From contig CAWFZT010000012.1 of NCBI GenBank assembly GCA_963820415.1, positions 186,001-250,000 on the forward strand: a DNA stretch of 64,000 nt, read 5' to 3'. The notes below the pieces were generated by a model. It did not search any database. It saw only the letters and a program-made list of their open reading frames with translations, and was not told the DNA's origin. The DNA is from CAWFZT01 sp963820415. Its GTDB lineage: Bacteria; Chloroflexota; Anaerolineae; Anaerolineales; Anaerolineaceae. This document shows positions 50,839 through 59,816 of this stretch, in pieces. Each line of letters begins with the position of its first letter. Position 1 is the first letter of the stretch. Position numbers and translations under genes: made by a program.

Positions 50839-52548
50839 ATGGATTTCGATCTTACTCGTGTTCCTTTCAGCCGGTACGGCTCGTACCTGGCTTTTTCAGT
50901 TTTGCCTGCCCTCCCCACCCGTCCTCAGGGGCTTTATTTGCGTACGGTCCACGGTGGGGCGGCGGTGCGTGAAATCGCCCGGGTGGAAGTGCTCTGCAAC
51001 GGTCAGGTGGTGCCTTATGCCATACAGACTTCACCGGCCTGCTTGCGCCTGGAGGCGGAAGGCGGGCTGGTCGAGATTTGCATGCCCCTGGCAGACCAGG
51101 TGCGCCTGCGTACCCGGGGTGTGGGGCTGCGCCTGGTTTTTACCCCGGATATTTACGACTGCGCTTTTCCGGCTTACCGCGCTGCCTGGCAGGTGATCAG
51201 TTTCACCTGCAGCGTAAACCTGGCGCTGGAATTGATCAAAGGCGGCTGGCAGGTTGATGCCCCCTTCCGCGTGGTCAAAGCCGTATCTATGACCGCTGAT
51301 TTATTGCCCGCCGCCGGGGAGGGGGGTAGTGAAGGGGCGATTATCGAGTTTGGCAGCGCCTGGTCTCCCCAGTCCAACCAGCTCGATTTTGACGAATGCC
51401 TCCGGTTAGTGGATAAGGATTTCCAGGACTGGCTGGAACTTACGCCCACCCTGCCGGCAGAATACACTGAGGCGCGCCAGCTTGCGGCTTATGTCAACTG
51501 GTCAGGTGTTGTCCGCCCGTTCGGCCACCTGAAGCGCCCGTCCATGTTCATGTCCAAGAACTGGATGACACACGTATGGAGCTGGGACCACTGTTTCAAT
51601 GCCCTGTCCTTGGTTTACCATGCCCCAGAACAGGCCTGGGACCAATTGATGGTGATGTTCGACTGCCAGGACCAGCAAGGCGCCCTGCCCGACCGCGTCG
51701 ACGATACCACCCTGGTGTGGAGCTTCTGTAAGCCGCCTGTGCACGGCTGGACCCTGCTGCACATGCTGGAGCGCACAGATTGGATTACGCCTGCCCACCT
51801 CGACCAGCTCTACGGGCCGCTCCGGCGGTGGACCAACTGGTGGCTGCGCACACGCGATTACGATGGGGATGGTATCCCCCAGTATCACCACGGTAACAAC
51901 TCGGGCTGGGACAACTGTACGGCTTTTGAAGCCGGGCTGCCGCTTGAGTCGCCGGATCTGAGCGCCTTCCTGGTCATCCAGATGGAAGCGTTGGCTGAAG
52001 TGGCCAGCCGCCTCCACATTGAAAACGAGGCCCAAGGCTGGAAACACAAGTCTCAGGAGCTGCTGCATAAAATGCTGGCGCATTTCTGGCGTGGCGACCA
52101 TTTCATCGTAACCCAATCCGGGCAGCATAAGGATTACTGGAGCGATTCGCTTTTTTATTATTTGCCTATCCTGCTGGGTAAACGCCTGCCGGTTGAAATC
52201 CAACGCAGCCTGGTCGCCGGTTTAAAACGCAGCGGGTTGATCACCGAGTATGGGCTGGCTACCGAAAACCCATGCAGTCCCCGCTACGAGGCGGATGGCT
52301 ACTGGCGCGGGCCAATTTGGGCGCCTTCTACCATGCTTGTTGTGGAAGGCCTGGCAGCCATGGGCGAGGTTGAGCTGGCGTCAAAGATCAGCCGCAAATT
52401 CTGCGATATGGCGGCTCGCAGTGGTATGGCTGAAAATTTTGACGCTCTCACCGGACAAGGACTGCGCGACCGGGCCTATACCTGGACTTCGAGCGTCTTC
52501 CTGATGCTGGGAACTGAAAGGCTTTTATCTGTCGCGCCGGAAAATTGA
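50839..52548 (+). CDS. MGH1/GH63-like (alpha/alpha)6 glycosidase
   Basis: A 569-residue six-hairpin glycoside hydrolase related to mannosylglycerate hydrolase and GH63/GH37 enzymes. Landmarks are MTHVWSWDHCFNAL, the GDGIPQYHHGNNSGWDN segment with a probable catalytic Asp, and YWRGPIWAPSTMLVVEG near the C-terminus. An N-terminal beta-sandwich spans about 1-190. A CCCGGAGG site precedes the ATG and TATAAT lies 27 bp upstream of it. No signal peptide is seen. A cytoplasmic alpha-glucosidase, or a hydrolase for compatible solutes such as mannosylglycerate, is possible. An IS element sits 8 bp after its stop. Confidence 0.75.
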   Translation: MDFDLTRVPFSRYGSYLAFSVLPALPTRPQGLYLRTVHGGAAVREIARVEVLCNGQVVPYAIQTSPACLRLEAEGGLVEICMPLADQVRLRTRGVGLRLVFTPDIYDCAFPAYRAAWQVISFTCSVNLALELIKGGWQVDAPFRVVKAVSMTADLLPAAGEGGSEGAIIEFGSAWSPQSNQLDFDECLRLVDKDFQDWLELTPTLPAEYTEARQLAAYVNWSGVVRPFGHLKRPSMFMSKNWMTHVWSWDHCFNALSLVYHAPEQAWDQLMVMFDCQDQQGALPDRVDDTTLVWSFCKPPVHGWTLLHMLERTDWITPAHLDQLYGPLRRWTNWWLRTRDYDGDGIPQYHHGNNSGWDNCTAFEAGLPLESPDLSAFLVIQMEALAEVASRLHIENEAQGWKHKSQELLHKMLAHFWRGDHFIVTQSGQHKDYWSDSLFYYLPILLGKRLPVEIQRSLVAGLKRSGLITEYGLATENPCSPRYEADGYWRGPIWAPSTMLVVEGLAAMGEVELASKISRKFCDMAARSGMAENFDALTGQGLRDRAYTWTSSVFLMLGTERLLSVAPEN

Positions 52549-52556
52549 CCAATACT

Positions 52557-53907
52557 GAGGGCGTCGAAAAATAAGAAAAAGCTGAAGAAACCGATCTGAA
52601 AATGTCTGTTCAAGCGGTCAATAAGGCTCGAATTGCACCTTTACAACTCAAAATTGACCCTTATACCCATTCATTCCATCTCCTTTCCGTGAGGATCGAC
52701 AATACGCCCATGTTAGGCTGCCACCACCTGGGTTTTGAAGCCCACGCCAGTTAGCACCTTGACCATGCGCTTGAGGTCGAGCATGATGGCCGTGAAAAAG
52801 GCCTGGACAGCGAACTTCATCCTTCCAAGATAGCGGCATCGTCCAAACCCATGCCCTTGTTTGGCTTCCCCAAATTTTCGTTCAATCTTGTAGCGCTCCT
52901 TCAATCCTTGGTTATACTGGGAGGTTTTGACTAAATCTAGCCATATCTGTTTGTTGTCATCTTTCTTCTCGATGCGGGTGCGCATCAGATGAATGGCAGA
53001 ATGCAAGCCTCGCAGTTCCAGGTGATAATGATTGTCTCCATCATCATAGCCTTTGTCTGCGGCATAGGTCTCCACCGGAAGCTGTTGTTTCAGATCATGG
53101 TCGACCAGAGAACAGAAATGATGCCCATCATAGGCTTCGCCGGAGGTGACCTCCAGACTGGTGATCAGCCCGTTTTCCGCATTTAGACTGACATGCGCCT
53201 TGTAGCCAAAGAAATATTCGGTTTGTTCCTCTTCCTTGCCATCTTCCGTCTTGACTTTGCGTTTGTGCTTCACCCCCCACTGTGCATCCGGGTCGTGCGG
53301 GCCTTTCCCTTTTCCTTGCCGTTTCTGATCTTTGTCCGTGTTCACATCCGCTATGCTGTGCACACTGTCGACAATCTGGATCGAGCCGAATTGAATACCC
53401 CGTTTGAGTGCCATCTGTACGATCTCTTCCAGCATTTCCTCGAACACCTTCAGCTTGCCACGTTCGAGCAGCCGCTCGCGAAAAACCGTCAGGGTGGAAT
53501 GATCCGGTGCTTTCTGGTCGACTGCCAGGCCAACAAAAAACTTGGCCGGAAGGTTCTCGTTGATGTACACCTCCACCTGGCGCTCAGACAACTTGTACAA
53601 ATATGCGATCAGTTCCATCTTGAGTACCAACGCAGGATCAAACGGCGGGCGACCCACCACTCCCTCGCCTTTATACAGCTTGATCAGTTTGCGAGTAAAC
53701 CGGTTCCACTCGATTGCCTGGCGAAGTTTGCGCAGAAAATGATCTTGTGCAACAATCTGATCGTAGAGATATTCCCCATAGAAGGAGTTACTGCCCGTTT
53801 TGACAAACCGCTCTTGTTCCATTGCTTTCCCTCGACCGCCTAGATTTCCTTTATTGAATCACAGATTGTCAAATTGGTCAATTTTGTACTAGTTTTTCAA
53901 CACCCTC
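52557..53907 (-). mobile_element. IS5-like insertion sequence
   Basis: A 1351-bp element bounded by imperfect inverted repeats (left GAGGGCGTCGAAAAATAAG, right GAGGGTGTTGAAAAACTAG on the complement) and flanked by the 5-bp direct repeat ATACT at 52552-52556 and 53908-53912. It carries one transposase. Intact ends and a clean target duplication suggest a recent insertion, just past the MGH1-like gene's stop. Confidence 0.85.
52713..53822 (-). CDS. IS5-family DDE transposase
   Basis: A 369-residue transposase. The N-terminal DUF772 domain (RPPFDPALVLKMELIAYLYKLSERQ) is followed by an RNase H-like DDE core: Asp in IVDSVHSIAD, Asp in AADKGYDDG and Glu in IERKFGEAK. The frame is intact and the gene fills the IS, so it is probably active. 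Closest relatives would be IS5/IS1182-like elements; the exact subgroup needs a comparison with a reference set. Confidence 0.9.
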   Translation of the reverse strand: MEQERFVKTGSNSFYGEYLYDQIVAQDHFLRKLRQAIEWNRFTRKLIKLYKGEGVVGRPPFDPALVLKMELIAYLYKLSERQVEVYINENLPAKFFVGLAVDQKAPDHSTLTVFRERLLERGKLKVFEEMLEEIVQMALKRGIQFGSIQIVDSVHSIADVNTDKDQKRQGKGKGPHDPDAQWGVKHKRKVKTEDGKEEEQTEYFFGYKAHVSLNAENGLITSLEVTSGEAYDGHHFCSLVDHDLKQQLPVETYAADKGYDDGDNHYHLELRGLHSAIHLMRTRIEKKDDNKQIWLDLVKTSQYNQGLKERYKIERKFGEAKQGHGFGRCRYLGRMKFAVQAFFTAIMLDLKRMVKVLTGVGFKTQVVAA

Positions 53908-53982
53908 ATACTTTCTATTGTATTTATTTTATAACTGTGTATAATAGCGTTGTGGGTCGTGGCGGTTTGTGTTAGATTTGGT

Positions 53983-54018
53983 AAGCCTGTCCGGTTGTGG
54001 CCTAACCGGGCGGGCTTG
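53983..54018 (+). promoter_or_regulatory. Hairpin in the leader of the RRM gene
   Basis: AAGCCTGTCCGGTT pairs with AACCGGGCGGGCTT (two G-U pairs), a 14-bp stem followed by GTTTTGT. It lies about 165 bp before the RRM start. It could be a terminator for the region downstream of the IS or a leader structure that regulates the RNA-binding protein. Confidence 0.45.
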
Positions 54019-54183
54019 TTTTGTCTATCCGCCGCAGGCGCAAAAACCACTGTATCGTGCGCCCATCTGAATTGAAATTCGCAGGAAGATCGTAGTTCAA
54101 GATATCCGAAAGCCAGGCATGGCGGCCGAATTTGTCTGATGGGGTCATCAACCGTTCTGTTCAATTTTTCGAGAGAGGATTTC

Positions 54184-54486
54184 ATGAACATCTATGTAGG
54201 CAATCTGTCTTATCAGGCGTCCGAAGAGGATATCCGCCAGGCGTTTGCGGCTTTCGGTGAGGTCACTTCCGTGGCGATCATCAAGGATAAAGAGACCGGG
54301 CGGTCACGTGGTTTTGCCTTTGTCGAGATGGCCAACTCGCCAGAGGGTCAGGCTGCAATCACCGGGTTGAACGGCAAAGACCTGAAGGGCCGTGCGCTAA
54401 CGGTTAATGAAGCCCGCCCACGCACCGATTCGGGCCCGCGCCATACCGGCGGTGGGTTTGACCGGCGCGGCCCCGGCCGGCGCTGA
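54184..54486 (+). CDS. RRM-domain RNA-binding protein
   Basis: A protein of about 100 residues with a single RNA recognition motif. RNP2 is IYVGNL and RNP1 is RGFAFVEM. A short Gly/Arg-rich tail (GGGFDRRGPGRR) follows. This is the cyanobacterial-type Rbp layout that is also frequent in Chloroflexota. The ATG at 54184 follows GAGAGGA; the frame reads upstream to 54139 but that start lacks a site. A long 5' leader suggests cold or post-transcriptional control. Confidence 0.9.
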   Translation: MNIYVGNLSYQASEEDIRQAFAAFGEVTSVAIIKDKETGRSRGFAFVEMANSPEGQAAITGLNGKDLKGRALTVNEARPRTDSGPRHTGGGFDRRGPGRR

Positions 54487-54550
54487 GTTTCCCGATGGGG
54501 AAGTACTCTTCCCAACCATTCCGATCTTCACATTCAAAATAGTCGACGCT

Positions 54551-54582
54551 TAAGAGGAGATGAACTGCTTCGTCTCCTCTTA
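54551..54582 (+). terminator. Terminator-like hairpin after the RRM gene
   Basis: TAAGAGGAGATGAA pairs with TTCGTCTCCTCTTA (one G-U pair) around the loop CTGC. It separates the RRM gene from the solute-binding protein gene. The following T-tract is weak, so termination may be partial. Confidence 0.6.
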
Positions 54583-54596
54583 ATAGTTTCTGAGGT

Positions 54597-55847
54597 ATGA
54601 GGATGAAAAAGAATATCGCCCGGCCTGGCTTTTGGCTGCTTTGCCTGCTGGTGTCCCTGTGGGGAACAAGCCTCTCCGCCTGCGGCCTGGTCGCCCCGAC
54701 TGTCCAACCAGTCACTATCACCTTTGCTTTCCCAGACTACGACCAGGCATTCTATGCGGGCCTGCTAAATAAATTCAAGGCTCAGCAACCTGCGATCACG
54801 ATCGAGCTGCACCCCGGGCAGACTTCGTCCGGCTACCGGTCCGACAATACCACCGACGTCAGTGTGGTGAGTTGGGAAGTCCTGACCAATCCGCAAGAGG
54901 CGATTTCAGCTTCTGCTATGCCGCTGGACGCCTTTATTGAGCAGGATAGTGCCTTTAAAATAGATGATTTTTACCCTGGTACGATAGATGCTTTCAAGCT
55001 GGAGGGCAAGACTTACGCCATCCCTTCCGGGCTGGACCCGTGGGTGATGTATTACAACCGCGACCTTTTCGACCGCTATCAGGTACCTTATCCTCAGCCA
55101 GGTTGGACCTGGGATGATTTTCTGCTGAAGGCCGGCGCTTTGACCCACAAAGAAGATGGTGTGTTTGGTTACACTCCCCGCCAGAATTACCCTGATGCGC
55201 TCCTCTTCTTGTTGCAGCATGGTGGTCACCTGGTGGACGAGGCGGGCAAGCCTACCCTGGACGACCCCTTGAACGTCGAGGCTATACAGTGGTACGCCGG
55301 GTTATTCAATGATTACCACGTTGCCCCCACCCCTCAAGAAGCTTATACTGCCTTTGGCTATTCCCAGGAATATGATTTGGTTGGCATTCTAAAAGGCAAG
55401 GTGGGCATGTGGAGCGGCCCCCTTTCCGAGCGGGGCGGGACAACTGACCAGGTGAAGTGGAATATGCAATGGGGCATCGTCCCGCTGCCCAGGGACAAAA
55501 TGGCGTTTACCGGAGCCTACTTCGAAGGCTTTGCCATTTCAGCCGCATCGAAAAATGCGCCGGCTGCCTGGAAGTGGATATCCTTCCTCAGCCAACAGGC
55601 GCCTGTACGGCTGATGCCGGCGCGGCGTTCGCAGACAGAATCACAGGAATACGCCAGCCAGGCCGGAAAGGATGTGGCGTCCGCCGCCCAGTCCAGCCTG
55701 GAGAACGTTTTGCTGGCTACCCCGGTTACGGTGCGCAAACTGGGGCCGGTTTTCGACCTGTTCTTCCGGACGGTGACTAATATAGTGGTCGACGGGGTTC
55801 CAGCGCAGGATGCGCTCAATGCTGCCCAGCAAAGCGCAGGGCAGTAG
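54597..55847 (+). CDS. Orphan extracellular solute-binding lipoprotein
   Basis: A 416-residue family 1 binding protein. A hydrophobic signal ends in a lipobox (TSLSAC, Cys about residue 28) and the mature part begins with the TITFAFPDY strand. Transport permeases are not adjacent; it stands alone and converges with the MFS gene 9 bp away. It is likely an oligosaccharide or sugar-binding protein that uses a permease pair elsewhere. The ATG at 54603 is an alternative start. Confidence 0.82.
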   Translation: MRMKKNIARPGFWLLCLLVSLWGTSLSACGLVAPTVQPVTITFAFPDYDQAFYAGLLNKFKAQQPAITIELHPGQTSSGYRSDNTTDVSVVSWEVLTNPQEAISASAMPLDAFIEQDSAFKIDDFYPGTIDAFKLEGKTYAIPSGLDPWVMYYNRDLFDRYQVPYPQPGWTWDDFLLKAGALTHKEDGVFGYTPRQNYPDALLFLLQHGGHLVDEAGKPTLDDPLNVEAIQWYAGLFNDYHVAPTPQEAYTAFGYSQEYDLVGILKGKVGMWSGPLSERGGTTDQVKWNMQWGIVPLPRDKMAFTGAYFEGFAISAASKNAPAAWKWISFLSQQAPVRLMPARRSQTESQEYASQAGKDVASAAQSSLENVLLATPVTVRKLGPVFDLFFRTVTNIVVDGVPAQDALNAAQQSAGQ

Positions 55848-55856
55848 ATCTCCAGG

Positions 55857-57080
55857 TCAAACTATTTTCCGCACTTCTGGGGAACGCAGCCAGATAAAGA
55901 CGGCGTAGAGCAGCAGCGCACCGGCGCATAACAAGGCGGTCATGGGTTCGTTAGTCCAGGAGGCGACTTCGCCCACCAGCAGCGAACCGATTGGGCCGCC
56001 GCCCATGAACATGAGCGAGTAAATTCCCATTACCCGTCCGCGCAGCTCGTCTGGCACGCGCGACTGCACCATGGCATTGTTGGTATTCATGATGCTGATG
56101 AGGAAAAAGCCCATGCCTGCTAGAAAAATAAATGAAAGCGGCTGCCAGCGGGTCATGGCAAAGCCGACCATAACCAGCGGAAGTAGAAAACTGCTGGTAG
56201 ACCACAGCCGCCCGCGGATCCCTCGCCTGGCTATAGCGGCGATAACCAGGCCGCCAACGACCGCCCCCACGGCGCGGGAGGAGAGCAGCAAGCCATTGGT
56301 GGCCGCGTCACCCTTCAATACTGAGACTGCCCAGGCCGGGATAAGAACAATCAAGCCAAAGCCGAACACATTCATGACGAAGGTAGTCACGGACAGGGTC
56401 GCCACCAGGTGTTCAGCCCGCACGTAACGCAAGCCATCCCGAATGGCGTTTATTATCGAAATGGACTGGATGGGCAGCGGCGGAAGTTTAATCCGCATCA
56501 TTCCCAGGGCGATGATCACGGCGATGAAAGAAATCCCGTTTAAGGTAAAACACCAGGCCGGGCCGATCAGAGCATAGGTCAGGCCGGCGGCCGCCGGGCC
56601 GACAATGGCGCCCAGGTTATACATAGTCCCGTTGAGGGCAATAGCGTTGGTCATATCCTCTCGGTCGACCATTTCTAAAACGAACGACTGGCGGGCTGGC
56701 GCATCGAAAGCGTTGGCAATGCCTAACAGAAAGGCCAGCGCCAAGATGTGCCAGGGCTGTACGGCTTTGAGGAAGCCTAAGGCGGCCAGGATGAACGCCA
56801 GCACCATCATCGAAGACTGGGTGATGATTAACAAAGTGCGGCGCGGCACGCGATCAGCTATCACACCGCCATAGAGGATTAACAGCAAGGAGGGCAGTCC
56901 GGAGATAAAGCCGACGTAGCCCAGGTAGGCGACCGAGCCAGTGAGTGTGTAGATGAGATAGCCCTGGGCGGTGCTCTGCATTGCAGTGCCGACCAGCGAG
57001 ACAAGCTGTCCGATAAACCACAATCGGTAATTGCGGTACCGCATGGCGGCAAAAGTCTGGGCTAATGTAAGTCTGAGCAT
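55857..57080 (-). CDS. MFS exporter, EntS-like
   Basis: A transporter of about 407 residues with twelve predicted helices. N-terminal features include MRYRNYRLWFIGQLVSLVG and the GVIADRVPRRTLL loop between helices 2 and 3, typical of the MFS_3/EntS-type drug or siderophore exporters. The frame extends to 57161, but the ATG at 57080 gives the family-typical start (MLRLTLAQTFAAMRYRNY), so I chose it. The 38-bp palindrome lies 100 bp upstream. The substrate is unknown. Confidence 0.82.
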   Translation of the reverse strand: MLRLTLAQTFAAMRYRNYRLWFIGQLVSLVGTAMQSTAQGYLIYTLTGSVAYLGYVGFISGLPSLLLILYGGVIADRVPRRTLLIITQSSMMVLAFILAALGFLKAVQPWHILALAFLLGIANAFDAPARQSFVLEMVDREDMTNAIALNGTMYNLGAIVGPAAAGLTYALIGPAWCFTLNGISFIAVIIALGMMRIKLPPLPIQSISIINAIRDGLRYVRAEHLVATLSVTTFVMNVFGFGLIVLIPAWAVSVLKGDAATNGLLLSSRAVGAVVGGLVIAAIARRGIRGRLWSTSSFLLPLVMVGFAMTRWQPLSFIFLAGMGFFLISIMNTNNAMVQSRVPDELRGRVMGIYSLMFMGGGPIGSLLVGEVASWTNEPMTALLCAGALLLYAVFIWLRSPEVRKIV

Positions 57081-57182
57081 ATCCGAGTATTCAATTATCT
57101 GAGGATAGATACAATCCTGAATCATACCATATTGAAAGGGGATAGAATTACACTGGCTCATTGGAATTTACAGTAGAAGGTC

Positions 57183-57220
57183 CCCAGATTTTGGGTTGTC
57201 ATGACAACCCAAAATCTGGG
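57183..57220. promoter_or_regulatory. 38-bp perfect palindrome between divergent genes
   Basis: CCCAGATTTTGGGTTGTCA is followed directly by its reverse complement, a 19+19-bp perfect palindrome with no spacer. CCAGATTTTGG recurs at 57271-57281, just before the -10 box of the gene at 57298. A large operator or a cruciform-forming regulatory site fits better than a terminator. Confidence 0.6.
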
Positions 57221-57283
57221 AGTTCACCACGGCCATTCCCAGAGAACCAGTGAATTGTCGTGCTGAGTCGCCAGATTTTGGCA

Positions 57284-57289
57284 TATAAT
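57284..57289 (+). promoter_or_regulatory. -10 box of a leaderless gene
   Basis: TATAAT ends 8 bp before the ATG at 57298, so transcription would start at or very near the start codon. No ribosome-binding site precedes the ATG. The repeated CCAGATTTTGG overlaps the position of the -35 to -10 spacer. Confidence 0.5.
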
Positions 57290-57297
57290 ACAACCCG

Positions 57298-57786
57298 ATG
57301 AAATTATCCAAACGTAAACTACCCTTTTACGTGCCGATTTTAACCGGCTTGTTCCTGGTGACGATCGGCAGCCTGGTGCTGGTCACGGCGTTGGGCCTGA
57401 TTCCGACTACCTCACAGGATTTTCACTCCCCGCGCTGGATGGTCGGGGCGTTTGGCGCCGGGCTGTTGTTTGGTGGGGTGGTGATCTGGCTGCCAAGGCG
57501 CGCCCCACGATGGATTTCAACCGGATTGGGAATGGCCGTCTGGCTGATGTTGTTGTTGGTGCTCAACTATACTGCCCTTGTTCCGGGCCAGTCTCCTATT
57601 CCCAGTGGGCTGGCAGTGGGCCCTTTCATCCAGTCACCCGTTGATCCGACCAGCGGCAGGCTGATGGTCGGCACCTTGGCGGCAGTGGCGGATGTTTACA
57701 GCGTGTGGTGGGTAGTAAAACGGTTCTGGAAGCGGCCCCCTGGAGGGAAAAATGGGCAGGAAATTAAAAAAGGGGAGAAGAAATAG
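57298..57786 (+). CDS. Small membrane protein of unknown function
   Basis: A 162-residue protein with three or four hydrophobic segments (about 10-35, 50-65, 75-100 and possibly 120-145). It has a basic C-terminal tail (KRFWKRPPGGKNGQEIKKGEKK). I do not recognise the family. It probably resides in the inner membrane. It is followed 12 bp later by an SDR gene and likely co-transcribed from the TATAAT at 57284. Confidence 0.6.
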   Translation: MKLSKRKLPFYVPILTGLFLVTIGSLVLVTALGLIPTTSQDFHSPRWMVGAFGAGLLFGGVVIWLPRRAPRWISTGLGMAVWLMLLLVLNYTALVPGQSPIPSGLAVGPFIQSPVDPTSGRLMVGTLAAVADVYSVWWVVKRFWKRPPGGKNGQEIKKGEKK

Positions 57787-57798
57787 TTTGAGAGACTT

Positions 57799-58545
57799 AT
57801 GGATCTGGGATTATTGAGCCGGGTGGCCTTTATTACCGGCGCCTCCAGCGGGATTGGGGCAGCCGTAGCGCGTATCTTTGCCGAAGAAGGCGCTGATGTG
57901 GTCATTTCTTACCATCGGGACCGCAGTGGGGCAGAACGGTCGGCTGAAACGGTTAAATCGGCCGGCTGCCAGGCCTGGCTTTGCCCGATGGACGTGCGCA
58001 GCCCAGCCAGTATATCTACGGCAGTGGCACAGCTTCCTGAGCACTTTAACAGGCTCGATGCGCTTGTGTTGTGCCATGGGAAAAACGTGGTGACACCTTT
58101 CGAAAAGATTGGCGAGCAAGAGTGGGATGAGGTGTTGGGAACCAACTTGAGCGGCCCGTTTTTCGTGATCCAGGCTTTGAACGCCTTTTTGAACGACGGC
58201 GCCTCGATCGTGACCGTAGCCAGTGTGGCGGCGCACACCGGCAACCCCAACCACATCCATTACGCGGCTGCCAAGGCTGGTCTGGTCAACCTGACCAAAA
58301 GCCTGGCGCGTGTCCTGGCGCCCCGCCTGAGGGTGAATTGTGTGGCTCCTGGGATCACGTTGACCTCCATGGGAGCAGATACGGTAGAATCGCTGGCGCC
58401 GGATTACGCCCAGAAAAAGCTGCTGGTGCAGCGCTACGCCACAGCGGACGAAATCGCCCGCTGTATCGTTTTTGTGGCCAGCCCGGTGACTGGATTTATG
58501 ACCGGGGCTACCATCGACATCAACGGGGGGCGGGATTTGAGATAA
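57799..58545 (+). CDS. Short-chain dehydrogenase/reductase (FabG-like)
   Basis: A 248-residue classical SDR. The cofactor motif FITGASSGIGAAVA lies near residues 12-25. The NAG-equivalent is LCHGKN, an unusual variant. The catalytic Ser is in VASVAAHTGN and Tyr-Lys in YAAAKAG. It ends in INGGRD. The altered NAG motif may signal an unusual substrate. It sits between the membrane protein and the GNAT acetyltransferase in the same direction. Confidence 0.85.
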   Translation: MDLGLLSRVAFITGASSGIGAAVARIFAEEGADVVISYHRDRSGAERSAETVKSAGCQAWLCPMDVRSPASISTAVAQLPEHFNRLDALVLCHGKNVVTPFEKIGEQEWDEVLGTNLSGPFFVIQALNAFLNDGASIVTVASVAAHTGNPNHIHYAAAKAGLVNLTKSLARVLAPRLRVNCVAPGITLTSMGADTVESLAPDYAQKKLLVQRYATADEIARCIVFVASPVTGFMTGATIDINGGRDLR

Positions 58546-58572
58546 TTACCGCTATCATTGAGAAGAGGCAAA

Positions 58573-59124
58573 ATGAACTACTGGCAGGGAAAGAATATCC
58601 GTTTAAGGGCGATTGAACCGTCTGATGCAGTGTCCTTTTATGCCTGGGACCAGGATAGTGACATGGGCCGCTACCTCGACCGGGTGTGGCAGCCAGTTTC
58701 ACTCGAGTTGCAGAAGCGCTGGACTGAACGCGCCTCTGCCCAGGAACCGGGGGACGAATTCTTTTTTGTGATCGAAAACCAGGCGGGCGAAACGGTCGGC
58801 AGCATCAGTACCCACCATTGCGACCGGCGCACTGGAGTTTTTTCATACGGCGTGGCGGTGCAGGTAGATTTCCAGCGGCGCGGCTATGCCAGCGAAGCCA
58901 TCCGCATGGTGCTGCGCTATTTCTTCGAGGAGTTGCGCTACCAGAAGGTCAACGTAGAAATCCACAGCGACAACCCGGCTTCTGCCCATTTGCACGAGTT
59001 GTTAGGTTTCCAACTCGAAGGGCGCGTCCGGCGATCGGTTTATTCGAGTGGGTTGTTCCTCGATAACCTGATCTATGGAATGACGGCGGAAGAGTTCCGC
59101 GGGACTAATCAGACACCCAGGTAG
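58573..59124 (+). CDS. GNAT-family N-acetyltransferase
   Basis: A 183-residue acetyltransferase of the RimJ/RimL type. The acetyl-CoA loop reads QRRGYASEAIRMVL near residue 100 and the C-terminal LGFQLEGRVRRSVY strand follows. The ATG at 58573 follows AGAAGAGG. It converges with livF, overlapping its 3' end by 16 bp. The acceptor (amino acid, aminoglycoside or ribosomal protein) is not known. Confidence 0.85.
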   Translation: MNYWQGKNIRLRAIEPSDAVSFYAWDQDSDMGRYLDRVWQPVSLELQKRWTERASAQEPGDEFFFVIENQAGETVGSISTHHCDRRTGVFSYGVAVQVDFQRRGYASEAIRMVLRYFFEELRYQKVNVEIHSDNPASAHLHELLGFQLEGRVRRSVYSSGLFLDNLIYGMTAEEFRGTNQTPR

Positions 59125-59816
59125 GCCGCTTTGACCTGTGGGTTATCAGCAACTTCTTTCGTATTACCGGAAAGGACAATCCGCCCGGTTTCGAGCACGT
59201 AGGCCCGGTTGGCGACCGAAAGGGCCATTAAGGCGTTCTGTTCGACCAGCAGGATGCTGGTGCCTTCCTCGTTGATCTCTTTGATGATCTTGAAGATTTC
59301 TTCGACCAGGATCGGGCTGAGACCCATGGAGGGCTCATCCATCAGCAGCAGGGCAGGGCGACTCATCAGGCCGCGCCCGGTCGCCAGCATTTGTTGTTCG
59401 CCGCCGGACAGCGTACCACCCACCTGGTTGATGCGCTCACGCAGGCGGGGAAAGTGCTTGAAGACCCGCTCCATGGTAGCGCTGATTTCGTTTTTGTCTT
59501 CACGGGTATACGCGCCCATTTCCAGGTTTTCGCGCACGGTCAGGGGAGCGAAAATCTTGCGACCTTCAGGAACGTGGCTGATCCCCAGGCGGACGATCTG
59601 TTCAGCCGGCATGAGGGTGATATCACTGCTTTTATAGGTAACATGCCCCTGGCGGGGGCGCAGCAGGCCCGAAATTGTGCGCAGTGTGGTGGATTTTCCG
59701 GCGCCGTTAGCGCCGATCAGGGTAACGATTTCGCCTTCTGCCACGTTGAAGGTAATGCCTTGCAGGGCGTGAATGGCGCCATAATACACATTCAAATTGT
59801 TGACTTCAAGCAGCAT
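59109..59816 (-). CDS. livF: Branched-chain amino-acid ABC transporter ATP-binding protein LivF
   Basis: A 235-residue ATPase. Walker A is GANGAGKST, the signature LSGGEQQM and Walker B LLLMDEPS. It has the short LivF form. It energises uptake of leucine, isoleucine, valine or related amides with LivG. It is the last gene of the liv cluster and overlaps livG by 11 bp. Confidence 0.92.
   Translation of the reverse strand: MLLEVNNLNVYYGAIHALQGITFNVAEGEIVTLIGANGAGKSTTLRTISGLLRPRQGHVTYKSSDITLMPAEQIVRLGISHVPEGRKIFAPLTVRENLEMGAYTREDKNEISATMERVFKHFPRLRERINQVGGTLSGGEQQMLATGRGLMSRPALLLMDEPSMGLSPILVEEIFKIIKEINEEGTSILLVEQNALMALSVANRAYVLETGRIVLSGNTKEVADNPQVKAAYLGV

Noticed and set aside
57183..57220. 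The palindrome as a terminator
   Set aside because: It sits between the starts of divergent genes, has no loop and no T-tract on either side.
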